Assembly (NCBI RefSeq): GCF_029227915.1
Contig: NC_079885.1
Location: forward strand, 12,039,001-12,103,000
Source: Hydractinia symbiolongicarpus
Taxonomy: Eukaryota; Cnidaria; Hydrozoa; Anthoathecata; Hydractiniidae
DNA: 64,000 bases
Direction of reading: 5' to 3'
Shown: one piece after another, positions 48,071 to 64,000 of the stretch
How the letters are laid out: every line of letters begins with the position of its first letter
Position numbering within the stretch: position 1 is the first letter of the stretch
Program-made: the position numbers and the translations under genes
Notes under the pieces: model-generated
Databases searched by the model: none
What the model saw: only the letters and a program-made list of their open reading frames with translations
What the model was told of the DNA's origin: nothing

Positions 48071-49596
48071 CAATATTTCGCATAACTGCCATTTACGGAA
48101 AGCTGTTTTTATAAAGTAGACAAAGTTTGAGGTTGGATACACATCCATACACAAACAGAAACGATATTTCGCTCAAATATCCTTTTGCAACAAGACATAA
48201 TAACGGCCCTATTGCAGGCTAAACAAAGAGGCGTTTTTGTACAATATATTGAACAGGCGGTAGTGTTCTATGCCCACCGATAGCCAATAGAAAAGATATT
48301 TTGGACTAATACCCACCGCGAAATTACATATCACAAGTCCTAAAAAATGCCAATCTGAGGCAAGGCATTATACTATAAATTTACCGGGCTTTACTGTTAT
48401 GTACTTATCCGTACAGCAGTAGAAACAAGTGTCCTCCCTGAAAATGACGCATCAAAAGTCCTAAAGCAGGCCAATCAATCCAAAGACATTACGTGTGTTT
48501 TTATTTCAGACCGTGCAAAAGTGTAAATTCTATCTCTTTTTTTCGGGGCAGTATTTCAATAGTATAGCTTGATTTGTTCTTAAACCAAATAAATCTCTTA
48601 GATGCATAAAAATTTAAATGTTCCAATGATTTTTGTCCGACTGAAGAAGCTGCTGCCGTAGAGAAGCTATATCACATTAAAGTTTAGAGCCGTTTACGAT
48701 GAAATTATTCCATTGTTTGTAGTTAAAATTTCACAGGTCATAACTTTTTATCGGCAAAGTCTCTTAGGCTGAAATTCTGTAGAAGGCATGTCAGTAATAT
48801 AACGTATCATTAGGAAAAAGAAAAAATACTTTTTTAACAGATATGGAAGAATTCCAAATTAAAAGTCAAAACTTCTATTTACATGGAACAAAGATGTTCC
48901 AAAAAGGCATAAGTATAAAATTTATTTCATTTAAAGAGTCTCCGTAGATTTGATACTCCATTGAAGTTAGGATCAGAGTACAAAAGCTGAAAATAGTTCT
49001 AAATAATGTAATTATTATTGGCTATTGTTAAAAAATCATATGGTGAGTTAACAAGATTAACTTTATGAGCAACTGACCGAAAAACCAATAGACGTATGAT
49101 ATCGTTAGTCTTTTTAATAATAGCGGTATTTTGCCTGTTTGTCCGCGAAAAGCGCGTCCTGTTAATTAATCACGAAATTCTTATATCTGCACAAAATACC
49201 AAATGCGATATATATTTACCGACTTTGTTTTATTTTCCCGCGTGTAGCATTCAATTGCAACGCCTGATTTTTTTGAAAAACCAATCCGAGATTTTGCAGC
49301 CACGACAAAGGGATGTGTAAAGCAGAGAGCAGTGTTATTACGGCCATTTTGAAAGTTGCGTAACGTTGACGTTGATAAGTCTGTCCTTGTTTTTTTATAT
49401 ATTTTTACATGTTAAGTTAAATTTGCTGTTGGTATTATTGATCCTCGCTGTTTATGAAATAGGTTGGGAGTTTACAGAGGCCGTGAATAACGAAAAAATT
49501 ACTTTCAGGGGTGTTATAAAAATAATGGAAGCTCGATATTGTCGCCGTGTTCTAAATGAAAAATTCATGCCTGTCCTATTATTCATAGCATAGTAG
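48071..49596. other. Spacer of the foldback element
   Basis: Unique-looking AT-rich DNA between the arms. No open frame longer than 75 codons and no transposase motif was recognised. Confidence 0.5.
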
Positions 49597-50515
49597 TTGG
49601 GTTGCATGCAGTATTATGCAGTATTATGCGATATTACGTTGGTTATGGATTATTGACAGAAAAAGAATGTATTTTTTATGTAACGATAGAGAGTATTATG
49701 AAGACATTATGCAGTATTATGCGATGTTGCGTTGGTATGGCCATCGACAGAAAATTTATGTATTTTTTATGAATGCAGTATTATGCGATATTACGTTGGT
49801 ATGGCCATCGACAGAAAATTTATGTACTTTTTTTGAATTATGAAGGTATTATGCAGTATTATGCAGTATTATGCGATATTACGTTGGTATGGCCATCGAC
49901 AGAAAAAATATGTATTTTTTATGGAACGATAGAGAGTATTATGAAGGCATTATGCAGTATTATGCGATATTACGTTGGTATGGCCATCGACAGAAAATTT
50001 ATGTATTTTTTATGAATGCAGTATTATGCGATATTACGTTGGTATGGCCATCGACAGAAAATTTATGTACTTTTTTTGAATTATGAAGGTATTATGCAGT
50101 ATTATGCGATATTACGTTGGTTATGGATTATTGACAGAAAAAATATGTATTTTTTATGGAACGATAGAGAGTATTATGAAGGCATTATGCAGTATTATGC
50201 GATATTATGTTGGTATGGCCATCGACAGAAAAAATATGTATTTTTTATGTAACGACAGAGAGTATTATGAAGGTATTATGCAGTATTATGCGATATTACG
50301 TTGTTATGGCCATCGACTGAAATTTTATGCATTTTTTATGAATTATGAAGGTATTATGCAGTATTATGCGATATTACGTTGGTATGGCCATTTGACAGAA
50401 ATAATATGTATTTGTTATGTAGCGACAGAGAGTATTATGAAGGTATTATGCAGTATTATGCGATATTACGTTGGTATGACCATCGACAGAAAAAATATGT
50501 ATTTGTGATAAAGAG
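49597..50515. repeat. Right arm tandem array of the foldback element
   Basis: About eleven units, the inverse of the left arm: GCAGTATTATGCGATATTAC, GTTGGTATGGCCATCGACAG and AAAAATATGTATTTTTTATG. Units on the two arms share the same variants, consistent with homogenisation between them. Confidence 0.9.
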
Positions 50516-50929
50516 AGGATGTCGGATAATGCGGTTTCATTTGTCGGGTCCATTTGGTTGGAGAAGTATGACTGAACGTCTGTCGGCTTTTTATGTCGAT
50601 AAAGTATGAAGGTTGTTAGTTATGTTGTACGTCGTGTGTCGGGACCACTTAGCCGGTGCTAAATGAAGTCGTTGCCGTGGTGGTCTGCGCGTCCAAGACA
50701 AGGACTGGCTCCATTTATGTGGTTTGCGCGCTACGACTAAAAGGTAGATTCGCACTCCATAAAATAGAATTCATAAGGATGCACGAGAAGTGAGTTGTCT
50801 AAATTTCATTTGAATGTCTTTTAAACCAAAGTTTTTTATATCTGGCACGAATTTTTTATCCTCTTTTAATACAAATCCACCTCATTATCTGGATTATCTC
50901 TATCAACAAACAGAGAGAGAGAAAGAGAG

Positions 50930-51278
50930 GTGAGATGTGCATATTTTACATGGCTAGCCTCACTAATATCAAGGGATATACTATTATTTACAGAAGGGGC
51001 CATGGCTTAGATGGAGAGTCCTAGAGTATTTAACGCTCATTTTGAGCTATGCAGACCCAATTAGGGCCCGCGCTCTATTACACAACTCCCGGCAACATCC
51101 AACAGCCCACACATGGAGCCATCTCCCCAATTCCCCTCACATGGCTTGGGTAAACCCGGGGCTATGGTAACATCCACTCGCCCATGAATCGCCGTCAAGA
51201 GTAATCGAACCTCGGTCTCCCGGACAGAGTACGGGAGCTATAACAACTAATCTACAGCGCCACGATCTACGGCAGATT
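50930..51278 (-). mobile_element. Full-length tRNA-derived SINE
   Basis: Minus-strand copy. Head GTGGCGCTGTAGATTAGTTG with A-box, B-box GGTTCGATTAC, body GGCGATTCATGGGCGAGTGG, TTACCATAGCCCCGGGTTTA, GGGGAGATGGCTCCATG, GAGCGCGGGCCCTAATTGGG and GAGCGTTAAATACTCTAGGA, ending ATGTAAAATATGCACATCTC and followed by a CT-rich stretch (50909-50935). It serves as the reference for the family in this window. Confidence 0.75.
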
Positions 51279-51382
51279 TGAGGTGCTCTAGCTTGCTAAA
51301 TTGTCTTTATAGCTATTTGCTAGATTGAAGCTATATAGCTAGCTAGATAGCTAGCTATATAAATATCTAGGTATAGATGAAG

Positions 51383-51990
51383 AGATAGATGTGTATATTT
51401 TTAGCCTTACAAATATTGAAGGATATACCTACCCCATCTATTATTTCCAGGAGGGGCCATTAGGCCCTCATCAAAAATATGTTATGTTTGTGTCCTCCGC
51501 CCGACTCACTTTTGGTAATAAAACCTGAGTCAGTAAGTCAGAAAAAACCCAGAAAAAACTTTTTTCTGATCCAAACGCAATATAAGGTCATGAAATTTGT
51601 ATTTCGCAAGATATTTTTCAACAACAAAAAAAAATTTTGTGAGAACTAATTGCTATAAAAATAAATTCCTTTAGGATACTCCTGTGGCAACTGAGAGTTT
51701 ACAGGACAGTTAACAAAAAAGGGTCTCCAAACAATGTCAGGACACGAACATAACATGTTTTTGATAGTGGCCTTAGAGAGATGGGGAGTCCTACCTAAAG
51801 TATTTAATGCTTATTTTGAGCTATGCAGACCCAATTAGGATCCGAGTTCTACCACACAACTCCCTGCAACATCTAATGGCCCACATATTGTACCATCTCC
51901 CTAATTTCCCACACCTGGCATGGGTTATGGTAACATTCATTCGCCCATATTGAATCATCGCCAAGGGGTTTGAACCCTAGTTCTCCTTGA
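51383..51990 (-). mobile_element. SINE copy split by a MITE insertion
   Basis: 51773-51990 matches the SINE body and a B-box-like GGGTTCAAACCCC, and 51383-51462 matches its 3' end (TATTTTTAGCC, ATATTGAAGGATATAC, GGAGGGGCCA). The two pieces are in the right order and are separated only by the element at 51463-51772. Confidence 0.65.
51463..51772. mobile_element. 310-bp Harbinger-like MITE
   Basis: Begins GGCCCTCATCAAAAATATG and ends with the inverse of GGCCACTATCAAAAACATG; the inverted ends agree at 28 of 33 positions, up to ...GTGTCC. TTA flanks both sides (51460-51462 and 51773-51775), the TWA-type 3-bp duplication of PIF/Harbinger elements. No coding capacity. Confidence 0.7.
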
Positions 51991-52338
51991 ATTTTCATGA
52001 AATCTTTGTTTTCTAACTTTAAACCTATAGTCAGGGCGCCATCGGCCATAAAACTGGACGATTACTCATAGTTTTTGCATTTATGTTTTTATTGATGCCA
52101 CTGAATTCATTAGTTTCAAAATTCAGCTTTGGGTGGTGGCAAAGTTGGTACTACAGGCGCTATGTGTCAATCTATTATTTTGTCGCCAGTAAAAACACTT
52201 GCTAGTATAACATATTAGTACCCCTAAAAATATACAACAGAAACAGTTCGTTACTCCAACTGTTCAGGTTAAAGCTTACCTCTTGTGAAAATACAAGTTG
52301 ATTTATATGTAGAAGTTTGAAAATTTGTCTATGAACTA

Positions 52339-54213
52339 GTCAGGGAGCTTATGGTAAAAAAAAACAGGATAACATTGCCTTTCTTGGGACCTTTCAAAAA
52401 CACATTAATTTGTTTTAATAATGTTAATTATTAAATATTTTTCTTACTAGAGTGTTTAATTTTACTCGTTTTAAAAGTTATTCAAAAAATAAAAGACATT
52501 TTTCCTTGACCGAAACGCAACGATTATAAGTGCCATATTTTTTAACATTGTGTTTATAACAAGTAGCCGTTAGGGGTTTAAGCTTTACAAATATCAATTG
52601 GAATGATAAATTTAAAATAAAACATAGAACAAAAAACAAAAACTTAGAAATGAAAGAAAGAAATAGCGTGTAGGAATTTTTTGTTTCTTTTAATTCCTAT
52701 TAATTTTTTAAAAAAATTGTTTAATATCACAACTCAATATACTATTATGAAATACCCCTGGTTTTTATTTGAGCTCTGCGGAGAAGTGTATGTAAACAAC
52801 ATTTGTACGGGAATATTAAAATTTGGCCGAGAAAATGAAAGTAGACTTTTGCTTTTATTTATTAAAAAAGCAGTAAACTGTATTATAATAGTTTATATGA
52901 TAAAGAAAATCGTTTATGTGGTTTTACTGAGAATGCGTTGACAAAAGTAAAACATGTGAGGTTCGTATTTATTCTAAGCGTTGAGGTGAGAAGAGCCACC
53001 CTTATGCTGAACGTAACCCTTAAAATACAATTCTAATTCTTTTTGTAACGTTTGTTGTATTTTAAAACATTTATTGGAAAGTCACAGCATTCTTCAATGT
53101 AAATTTTATCAAAAATCTTACGATTCATACACCCATAAACACACACTTCAAAAATTCGAAAGAGGGGATGATTTCAGAAGTTAACACTGGTGCACAAGTG
53201 CAACAATTACATGTATCTTTTTTGAAGTTTTATTTAAACCACGCAGATAAAGATTTTTTTAATTTGAAAAAGAAGCATATTTTTTCCTATTTGCTTGTGA
53301 TGACTTGAAAAATAAACATTAAATTTATGAAAACGATGCATACTATTTCGGACAAAAGGAAGTTGAGGTTGAGAGAGTCGCTATACCAGTAGACGCTCGG
53401 TCATCGTGTTTGGGGTTCACAACGTCCCTGACTTTTCTACTGCAAAATGAATGTGCAACAATGATTAACCTTAATGCCTGTATTGCACAAGTTTTACAAA
53501 ATGGCGAATGAACTGTTGCATGATGGGTGGAGAGTAATCACACCAAATATTTTTTTTCAGTTTCAGGTTGAGCGTTAGTGCTGGAATTTCATTTAAAAGA
53601 TCAATCAATTCTTGAGAAAATGTTTACAATTATCTCAAAATGTTAATATTAACATTAGTAATAAAATTCTCGGGTAACGAGGATTTACGCGAGCACTACG
53701 CAGGCGCGAGCAATTGCTCGCGACTTATGGCAAGGCCTGTACAACAGATTGAACAGATTGTTTTCGCTTGTTGATTATATTTATTATGTTTGTTATCTGT
53801 GATGCTAGCATTGAGAAAAAAGAGAAAAATAGTGAATATTATTTCTGTATATCCTTTTTCATCCTTTCAGGGACCGTGGCAATTTGATGGCTCACTCGCT
53901 CTCCGACTTTACCACCCTCTAAACGTCCTGATCGTTTTGACACCTAAAAACCTTCCAATGTGAATTTCCATAAAAAATAGCAGTTTTGTATGTCAACTTT
54001 TCAGAACTTTTTAATGACTTGGAGAAAAAGTGCAAAAAACATCTTTTAGCAATCCGCCTTCTTATAATTATCTATTTTCACCTAATAGGGTGGCTCAAGT
54101 GATTTCAAAAGTTCCAGTAAAGATTTTTTGAATCTTCGGTGGATAAGGAACCTATTAAACATTGCTTCAAAAGATCCCTCTAATTTCCAGTATTTTACCA
54201 TCAGCTCCCTGAC
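52339..54213. mobile_element. Possible non-autonomous DNA element with ~21-bp inverted ends
   Basis: GTCAGGGAGCTTATGGTAAA at the left and the inverse of GTCAGGGAGCTGATGGTAAA at the right differ by one base. TA flanks both (52337-52338 and 54214-54215). If the ends are taken two bases inward (CAGGG...), they look hAT-like, but no 8-bp duplication is seen. The 1875-bp interior shows no transposase; the longest frame (52681-52941, 86 codons) has no family features. Confidence 0.45.
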
Positions 54214-54215
54214 TA

Positions 54216-55686
54216 AACCTGTAGTTTGGCCAGAAGGCTTTGTAAGGCAGGTCTAGAGCGACAGTTGTATGGGAGGTCATGTGCTAACGGTCTTCTGGGT
54301 GTGCGTGGAACATTTTCACAGGAGGAAACAAACAAGGAAACAATTTCTGTTTATGGAATTTAAAATAATTTCTGAATATTTCAGTTTCTTGTTTTTAGAC
54401 AATCAACCTTGGGTTTCTGCATTTATACTTTCTCACCAATAGGTGCACAGATTAAGTTTTAAAATATTTTATAATGTAAGGGTTCTCACCTAGACTTTTA
54501 ATTAACCTCTTGTTTCTGTTTTCAAGAAAAAAATGTAACAGGCATGCCAGTACAGAGACAGACAAAATGTCAGTTAACATCTCCTCTTTTCATTTCTTTT
54601 CATTTAAAGGAATACAACAAAGTGTAGAGGCGAATCATATCAAATTATTTTAAAAATATTACCATATGCCATGTATATCCCAAGACTGAACATATACATT
54701 TAGCATAATCTGTAAAACCCCAATCATTGGGCATAAGGGTCAAGGGACAAAAATTTGTTTAACAAAACATTTTAGTTACGTACGTATTGATGGATATGTG
54801 CAAAATAACAGTTTAGGCTTTGTTTATAAGTTAGCACAAGTGGATAAGAATGAGGAATATTCTGAGGCAGAAAACCTAAAATAGTATCTGAGGCTAAAGC
54901 AAATTTACAAGGTGCACGCTAAAACCATAAAGGCCTTACCAAACTATTTTTTTACTTTTTTATGTGCAAGTGCATGCAACTTAGAAAAATTATTTGCTAG
55001 AATATGTAACTTTAATATTTTTTCTCTTTCCTTAACTTAACAATAAAAATGACAAATTACTTATCTCATTTTTATTTTGTTAGATTTGGTTCCTTTCCCT
55101 AACATCCAATTCGCCCCAAAGCACCTAGGATAAAACTCTTATTGAGGGATCCCTCCAACGAGGAATTCAATCTAAATTTATGTAGCTGTTGTAGCAATTT
55201 CAAATTTTGTTGCAGCCTCCGTGTTGTATATTTTGCTAAGATAGCTATGTACTGATTGTTAGTTTTTTAATGCAGAATTTTCAGGGTGGCTCCAATGTAC
55301 ATAGTTGTCCTGTGGATGTTATAGAGTGCAACAAAGAAATTTTAAGGTTACTTAGGGATCTGCAAAAGTGAAAGTTTATTATCTTTGTTTTTTTTTAAGA
55401 AATGACTGAAAAACACTTTGAGGATAGAATAGGATTGTACCAAACTTTTATATATATATATATAAATTTTTTTGCTATTTTGTAATACCTTATTTTCGAG
55501 TTATGTTTTAGAAATAAATAAAGAGAGTAAAAAATTACTAGCAGAGTGTAGTTATATCTACACAAGAACCCGGTCTGTTCTATTGACGTAGTTTGTGTGG
55601 AACGAAGCCATAATGTTCATGTAGTTTATATAATTTATAAGTATACTTCATTTAGGTTGTTTCTTGTTATATTTTAGATTAAAACC
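54216..55686. other. Region upstream of ERAL1
   Basis: AT-rich, noncoding. It includes a short TA repeat (about 55450-55463) and must contain the ERAL1 promoter. No TATA box at a convincing distance was found. Confidence 0.4.
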
Positions 55687-56855
55687 ATGTCAGCTTCAAG
55701 ATTTTATCGAAAACTTGGAACTTTGGTTAGGAACCAAATTCGAAATTCTTCAACTATTGATACGAATGAAAAAGTGTTGACCATAGCAATTATTGGATCG
55801 CCCAATGCTGGCAAATCAACTCTTGTCAATTCCATAGTAGGTGCTCGTGTATCTGCTGTGTCTCATGTTGCACACACCACCAGAACTTTCTCAAATGGAA
55901 TTTTAAACATTGATAACACACAACTGGTATTTACTGATACTCCTGGTGTCGTATCACACCATGAAGGGAGACGTTTGAAGATGGATAAAAACCATATTCG
56001 AGCCCCCAAAAGAGTAGCTGGTTCCGCGGACATGCTAGCTGTTGTTACAGATGTGTCATTTCGAAAAACTAAAGATTATATAGACGAAACTATTTTGAGC
56101 ATAATAAATAACCATTGTAATATCCCAGCCATACTTATTATGAACAAAGTTGACATGCTTAAGCGAAAGGAGGATTTATTATTTCTGACGACATTGCTGA
56201 TGCAAGACCGAAAAAAAGACGAATGGGGTTATCAGCCGTTTGGTGGTTCCAGTAGATTCAAGGAATGTTTTTATATCTCTGCTAAAACAGGCGATGGCGT
56301 AGACCCTTTAGTGAAATATTTCTTGTCGCAAGCAAAACATTCAAACTGGCAGTATTCGTCAGATATATATTGTGATGCCAGTGTTGAAGCACAAATAGCG
56401 GAAGTGTTTCGTGAAAAAGTGCTCCTGTTATTTTCACAAGAAATCCCTTGGCAAGTCAAACAGGTATAACTTTGTATAGCGAGACAATTTATAGTTAATT
56501 CGAAGGTGCTTATATGAAATATACTCCTTCACATCGTATTTTCTCATGTAGTTCAGATTTGTCATGAATTGCAGTTTCAATTTTTTTTCATCTCAGATCA
56601 TGTGTTAGTCTTGCTGTAGCATGTTTTCATTTCTAGGAAACGATTCTTTTCCACGAAGATAATGGTTTCGTAAGGATCCATCAGAAGTTGACATGGCCGA
56701 AGAAGAGTCAGCGAAGATACGTAATGACAAAATATGACGAACTTGTGGAACTTTCCAAAGAGGAGCTTGAGTATATGTTCCAATGTCCAATTCACATTAC
56801 GCTGGATATTAGTCAAAAGGATAAAATGACCAAAGATGATTTAATGTATTTTTGA
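55687..56855 (+). CDS. ERAL1: Era-like mitochondrial GTPase
   Basis: Two exons, 55687-56463 and 56637-56855 (TGA), 331 residues. ERAL1 binds 12S rRNA and assists assembly of the small mitoribosomal subunit. A basic, hydroxylated N terminus (SRFYRKLGTLVRNQIR) fits mitochondrial import. The G domain is complete: G1 GSPNAGKST (residues 37-45), G2 HTTR (63-66), G3 DTPG (84-87), G4 NKVD (153-156), G5 SAK (198-200). The second exon corresponds to the KH domain (VRIHQKLTWPKKSQ... to CPIHITLDIS), but the GxxG loop expected after VI reads VMTKYDELV, so the RNA-gripping glycines are missing. The length is a little below human ERAL1 (437), mainly from a shorter N terminus. The start is the first ATG of the frame, after an in-frame stop upstream. 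Confidence 0.93.
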
Positions 56856-58390
56856 TATTTTATATTTAACACAATTTTATATGAGTTTTTGATGATTTGC
56901 TGATTTTAGGTAGGTCCAAACAACTACAGTACTTTAAGGGAAAAAACTTTCGGAGTCAAAAAAGTCGTAAAATCAACAGAAATAACTTAAAGGAGGTCTT
57001 AAAATAGCGTAAATAAAAAAACCCCGCTAAAAGCGCATGATTTTGAATCAATTCAAGAAGTTGGTTAACTATGGTGGCCGGGGAGTGTCAACGCATAAAA
57101 TGAATTAGAGAAGGAAAAATGTAAAGTGAAACATATTCTATAACGCAACTGATGACATTTGTCGGCCAACATCGTTGTTCGATTAGTGTCACAATTTTTT
57201 TCGGTACCGTCAAATTTTTCACAATAACAATTGTTTTCATCTTACCGTTTCCAGCTGTCCTCGTGCTTTCGGTTTTTCACACCGGCTGACCTCGTGGTAT
57301 AAATAAGAATAAATAAACACTGGGTAAGGGGGGGGGGAGTAGTAATTTTTTATTGTGTTGTTTTTACTGAAAATAGTAAGTATATTCTATATATTGACCC
57401 CCTTTTTCTTCCTTTATGAAATAAAATAACGTCAAGTTAGCTAGCTACCTATTTCAACATACTTCCGCGATCAAGTTTTTTAAAGCCATCTCGATTTCGA
57501 CCAAAAATCGCTAAATTCCTTTTGCCAAAGTTTCCTCAATGTAAGAAGAAACGACTATATTGGCGGCAGAAAGTGACAACAATCAAGGAATAGCATATAA
57601 ATGACGTGCGACTACACGTTCATGTGATTAAAAATTACAAAGACAAAACCTTGCGAAATGGACTATTACTAAACTGTTATGAAAAACCTAAAATAGTTTT
57701 CAGTTAAAAACATGCATTCTTGGCTACAATTTTATGGCCAGAAGTGATAATGTATATTAGTTTTGAAGTTTGTAAATGACAATGCCATCCTTGATGTATG
57801 CTGCAGTCTTACCGGTATATGATAATGTTGAAAGCACTAAGGAGTTCAAAAGATGTTGCAGACACAACTTAACCGTAAGGAAAATTGCTTTTTTGTTTTT
57901 TGCCAAATCCGGGAATGGCGTTAAAAGTAACAACTTTTTGCTGCAAAATATATTAAGGTGGCAATTTAAAGCTCGTTCCCACAAGTGATTATATAAGCTA
58001 TTTCTATATTAGATCAAGCAAGTTGAACTTGCTAATATTCACAACTTAGAATCTTGGGTTATTTGGTATTTATTGCTGACGTCAGCATGACTTTATTGTA
58101 GTGTGATCATGGGATCTAAGGTGGTTTATTCAATGATTTCGGTATTTCTCACAGTGCGGCTAGCGCACTTTAGCACAAGATTTTCAACCTACAAAGAATT
58201 TAATGCTCTTATTCCAATATCATAAAAAATCGTGAAGACACCGTTTCTATTACTTTGGTATATATTTTTTGCGTTTTATGAATCGAGTAAATTAATTGTG
58301 CATCTACAGGTAAATAAAGATTACAAAATTTTCTAATTTTCTAAGAAAATAAATCTAATAAAATATATAAACATCAAGTCCATGTTTAGT
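56856..58390. other. Intergenic region between convergent ERAL1 and GPI
   Basis: Noncoding, containing the ERAL1 3' UTR, a G-tract (about 57329-57339) and AT-rich sequence. A 70-codon frame at 57776-57988 has no recognisable features. Confidence 0.4.
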
Positions 58391-58396
58391 TTTATT
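58391..58396 (-). terminator. Polyadenylation signal of GPI
   Basis: TTTATT on the + strand, AATAAA on the transcript, about 90 bases after the GPI stop codon. Confidence 0.4.
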
Positions 58397-58484
58397 ATAA
58401 ATAAATGTTTTTATGGCGTCTGCTGAATAAATTCGTACAGTTAAATATCCAACACCGCTGTTCTAACGACCGGCAGCAAATTCT

Positions 58485-64000
<5,516 letters not shown>

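Larger units (their letters stand above)
46851..50676. mobile_element. Foldback-type DNA element with long tandem-repeat arms
   Basis: A 3.8 kb element whose arms are inverted copies: GGGAATGACTTCATTTAGCA at the left, and the inverse of GGCAACGACTTCATTTAGCA at the right. Both continue through TAAGTGGTCCCGACACACGA, GACGTTCAGTCATACTTCTC and ATGGACCCGACAAATGAAAC into tandem arrays. GTGGTGGT flanks both ends in direct orientation (46843-46850 and 50677-50684), an 8-bp target duplication. Arms are about 1.2 kb (46851-48070) and 1.1 kb (49597-50676) around a 1.5 kb spacer. No transposase was recognised, so it is non-autonomous. Superfamily is undecided: 8 bp would fit hAT or P/Galileo-type elements, while long repetitive arms recall foldback elements. 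Confidence 0.8.

Overview
The window is animal nuclear DNA: AT-rich, dense in introns (GT...AG junctions, phase-consistent), with long introns, tRNA-derived SINEs, a non-LTR retrotransposon and several cut-and-paste elements. The gene content and divergence (a secreted astacin with a C-terminal ShK domain, conserved housekeeping genes at moderate distance from human) suggest an early-branching invertebrate, most likely a cnidarian; the species is an inference.

Seven protein genes are supported by spliced homology. On the + strand: the C-terminal half of ITFG1/TIP (to 7246), a complete NELF-C/D subunit (8379-16825, 16 exons), two tandem secreted ENPP-type phosphodiesterases (17652-19267 and 21594-23344), an astacin metalloprotease with an ShK domain (26473-30351) and the mitochondrial GTPase ERAL1 (55687-56855). 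On the - strand: a complete dynein light intermediate chain (32399-43090, 12 exons, with a 6.8 kb first intron) and the 3' three quarters of glucose-6-phosphate isomerase (58485 to beyond 64000, 17 exons).

The rest is largely mobile DNA. A decayed Tigger/pogo transposon (19568-21056) lies between the two ENPP copies. The first intron of the dynein gene holds a 5'-truncated LINE, a 1.7 kb element with 37-bp perfect inverted ends and a 54-bp tandem array, and SINEs. The stretch 43.1-55.6 kb has no convincing gene but contains a 3.8 kb foldback element (46851-50676, arms of ~11 tandem units each, 8-bp target duplication), SINE copies, one of them split by a 310-bp Harbinger-like MITE, and another inverted-repeat element (52339-54213).

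The genes are functionally unrelated (transcription pausing, motor adaptor, glycolysis, mitoribosome assembly, secreted hydrolases); only the ENPP pair is a local duplication. Most long open frames outside the listed genes are read-through of simple or tandem repeats. The most notable observations are the foldback element, the 37-bp-TIR element, an ERAL1 KH domain without its GxxG loop, and a phase-compatible alternative signal-peptide exon for the first ENPP gene.
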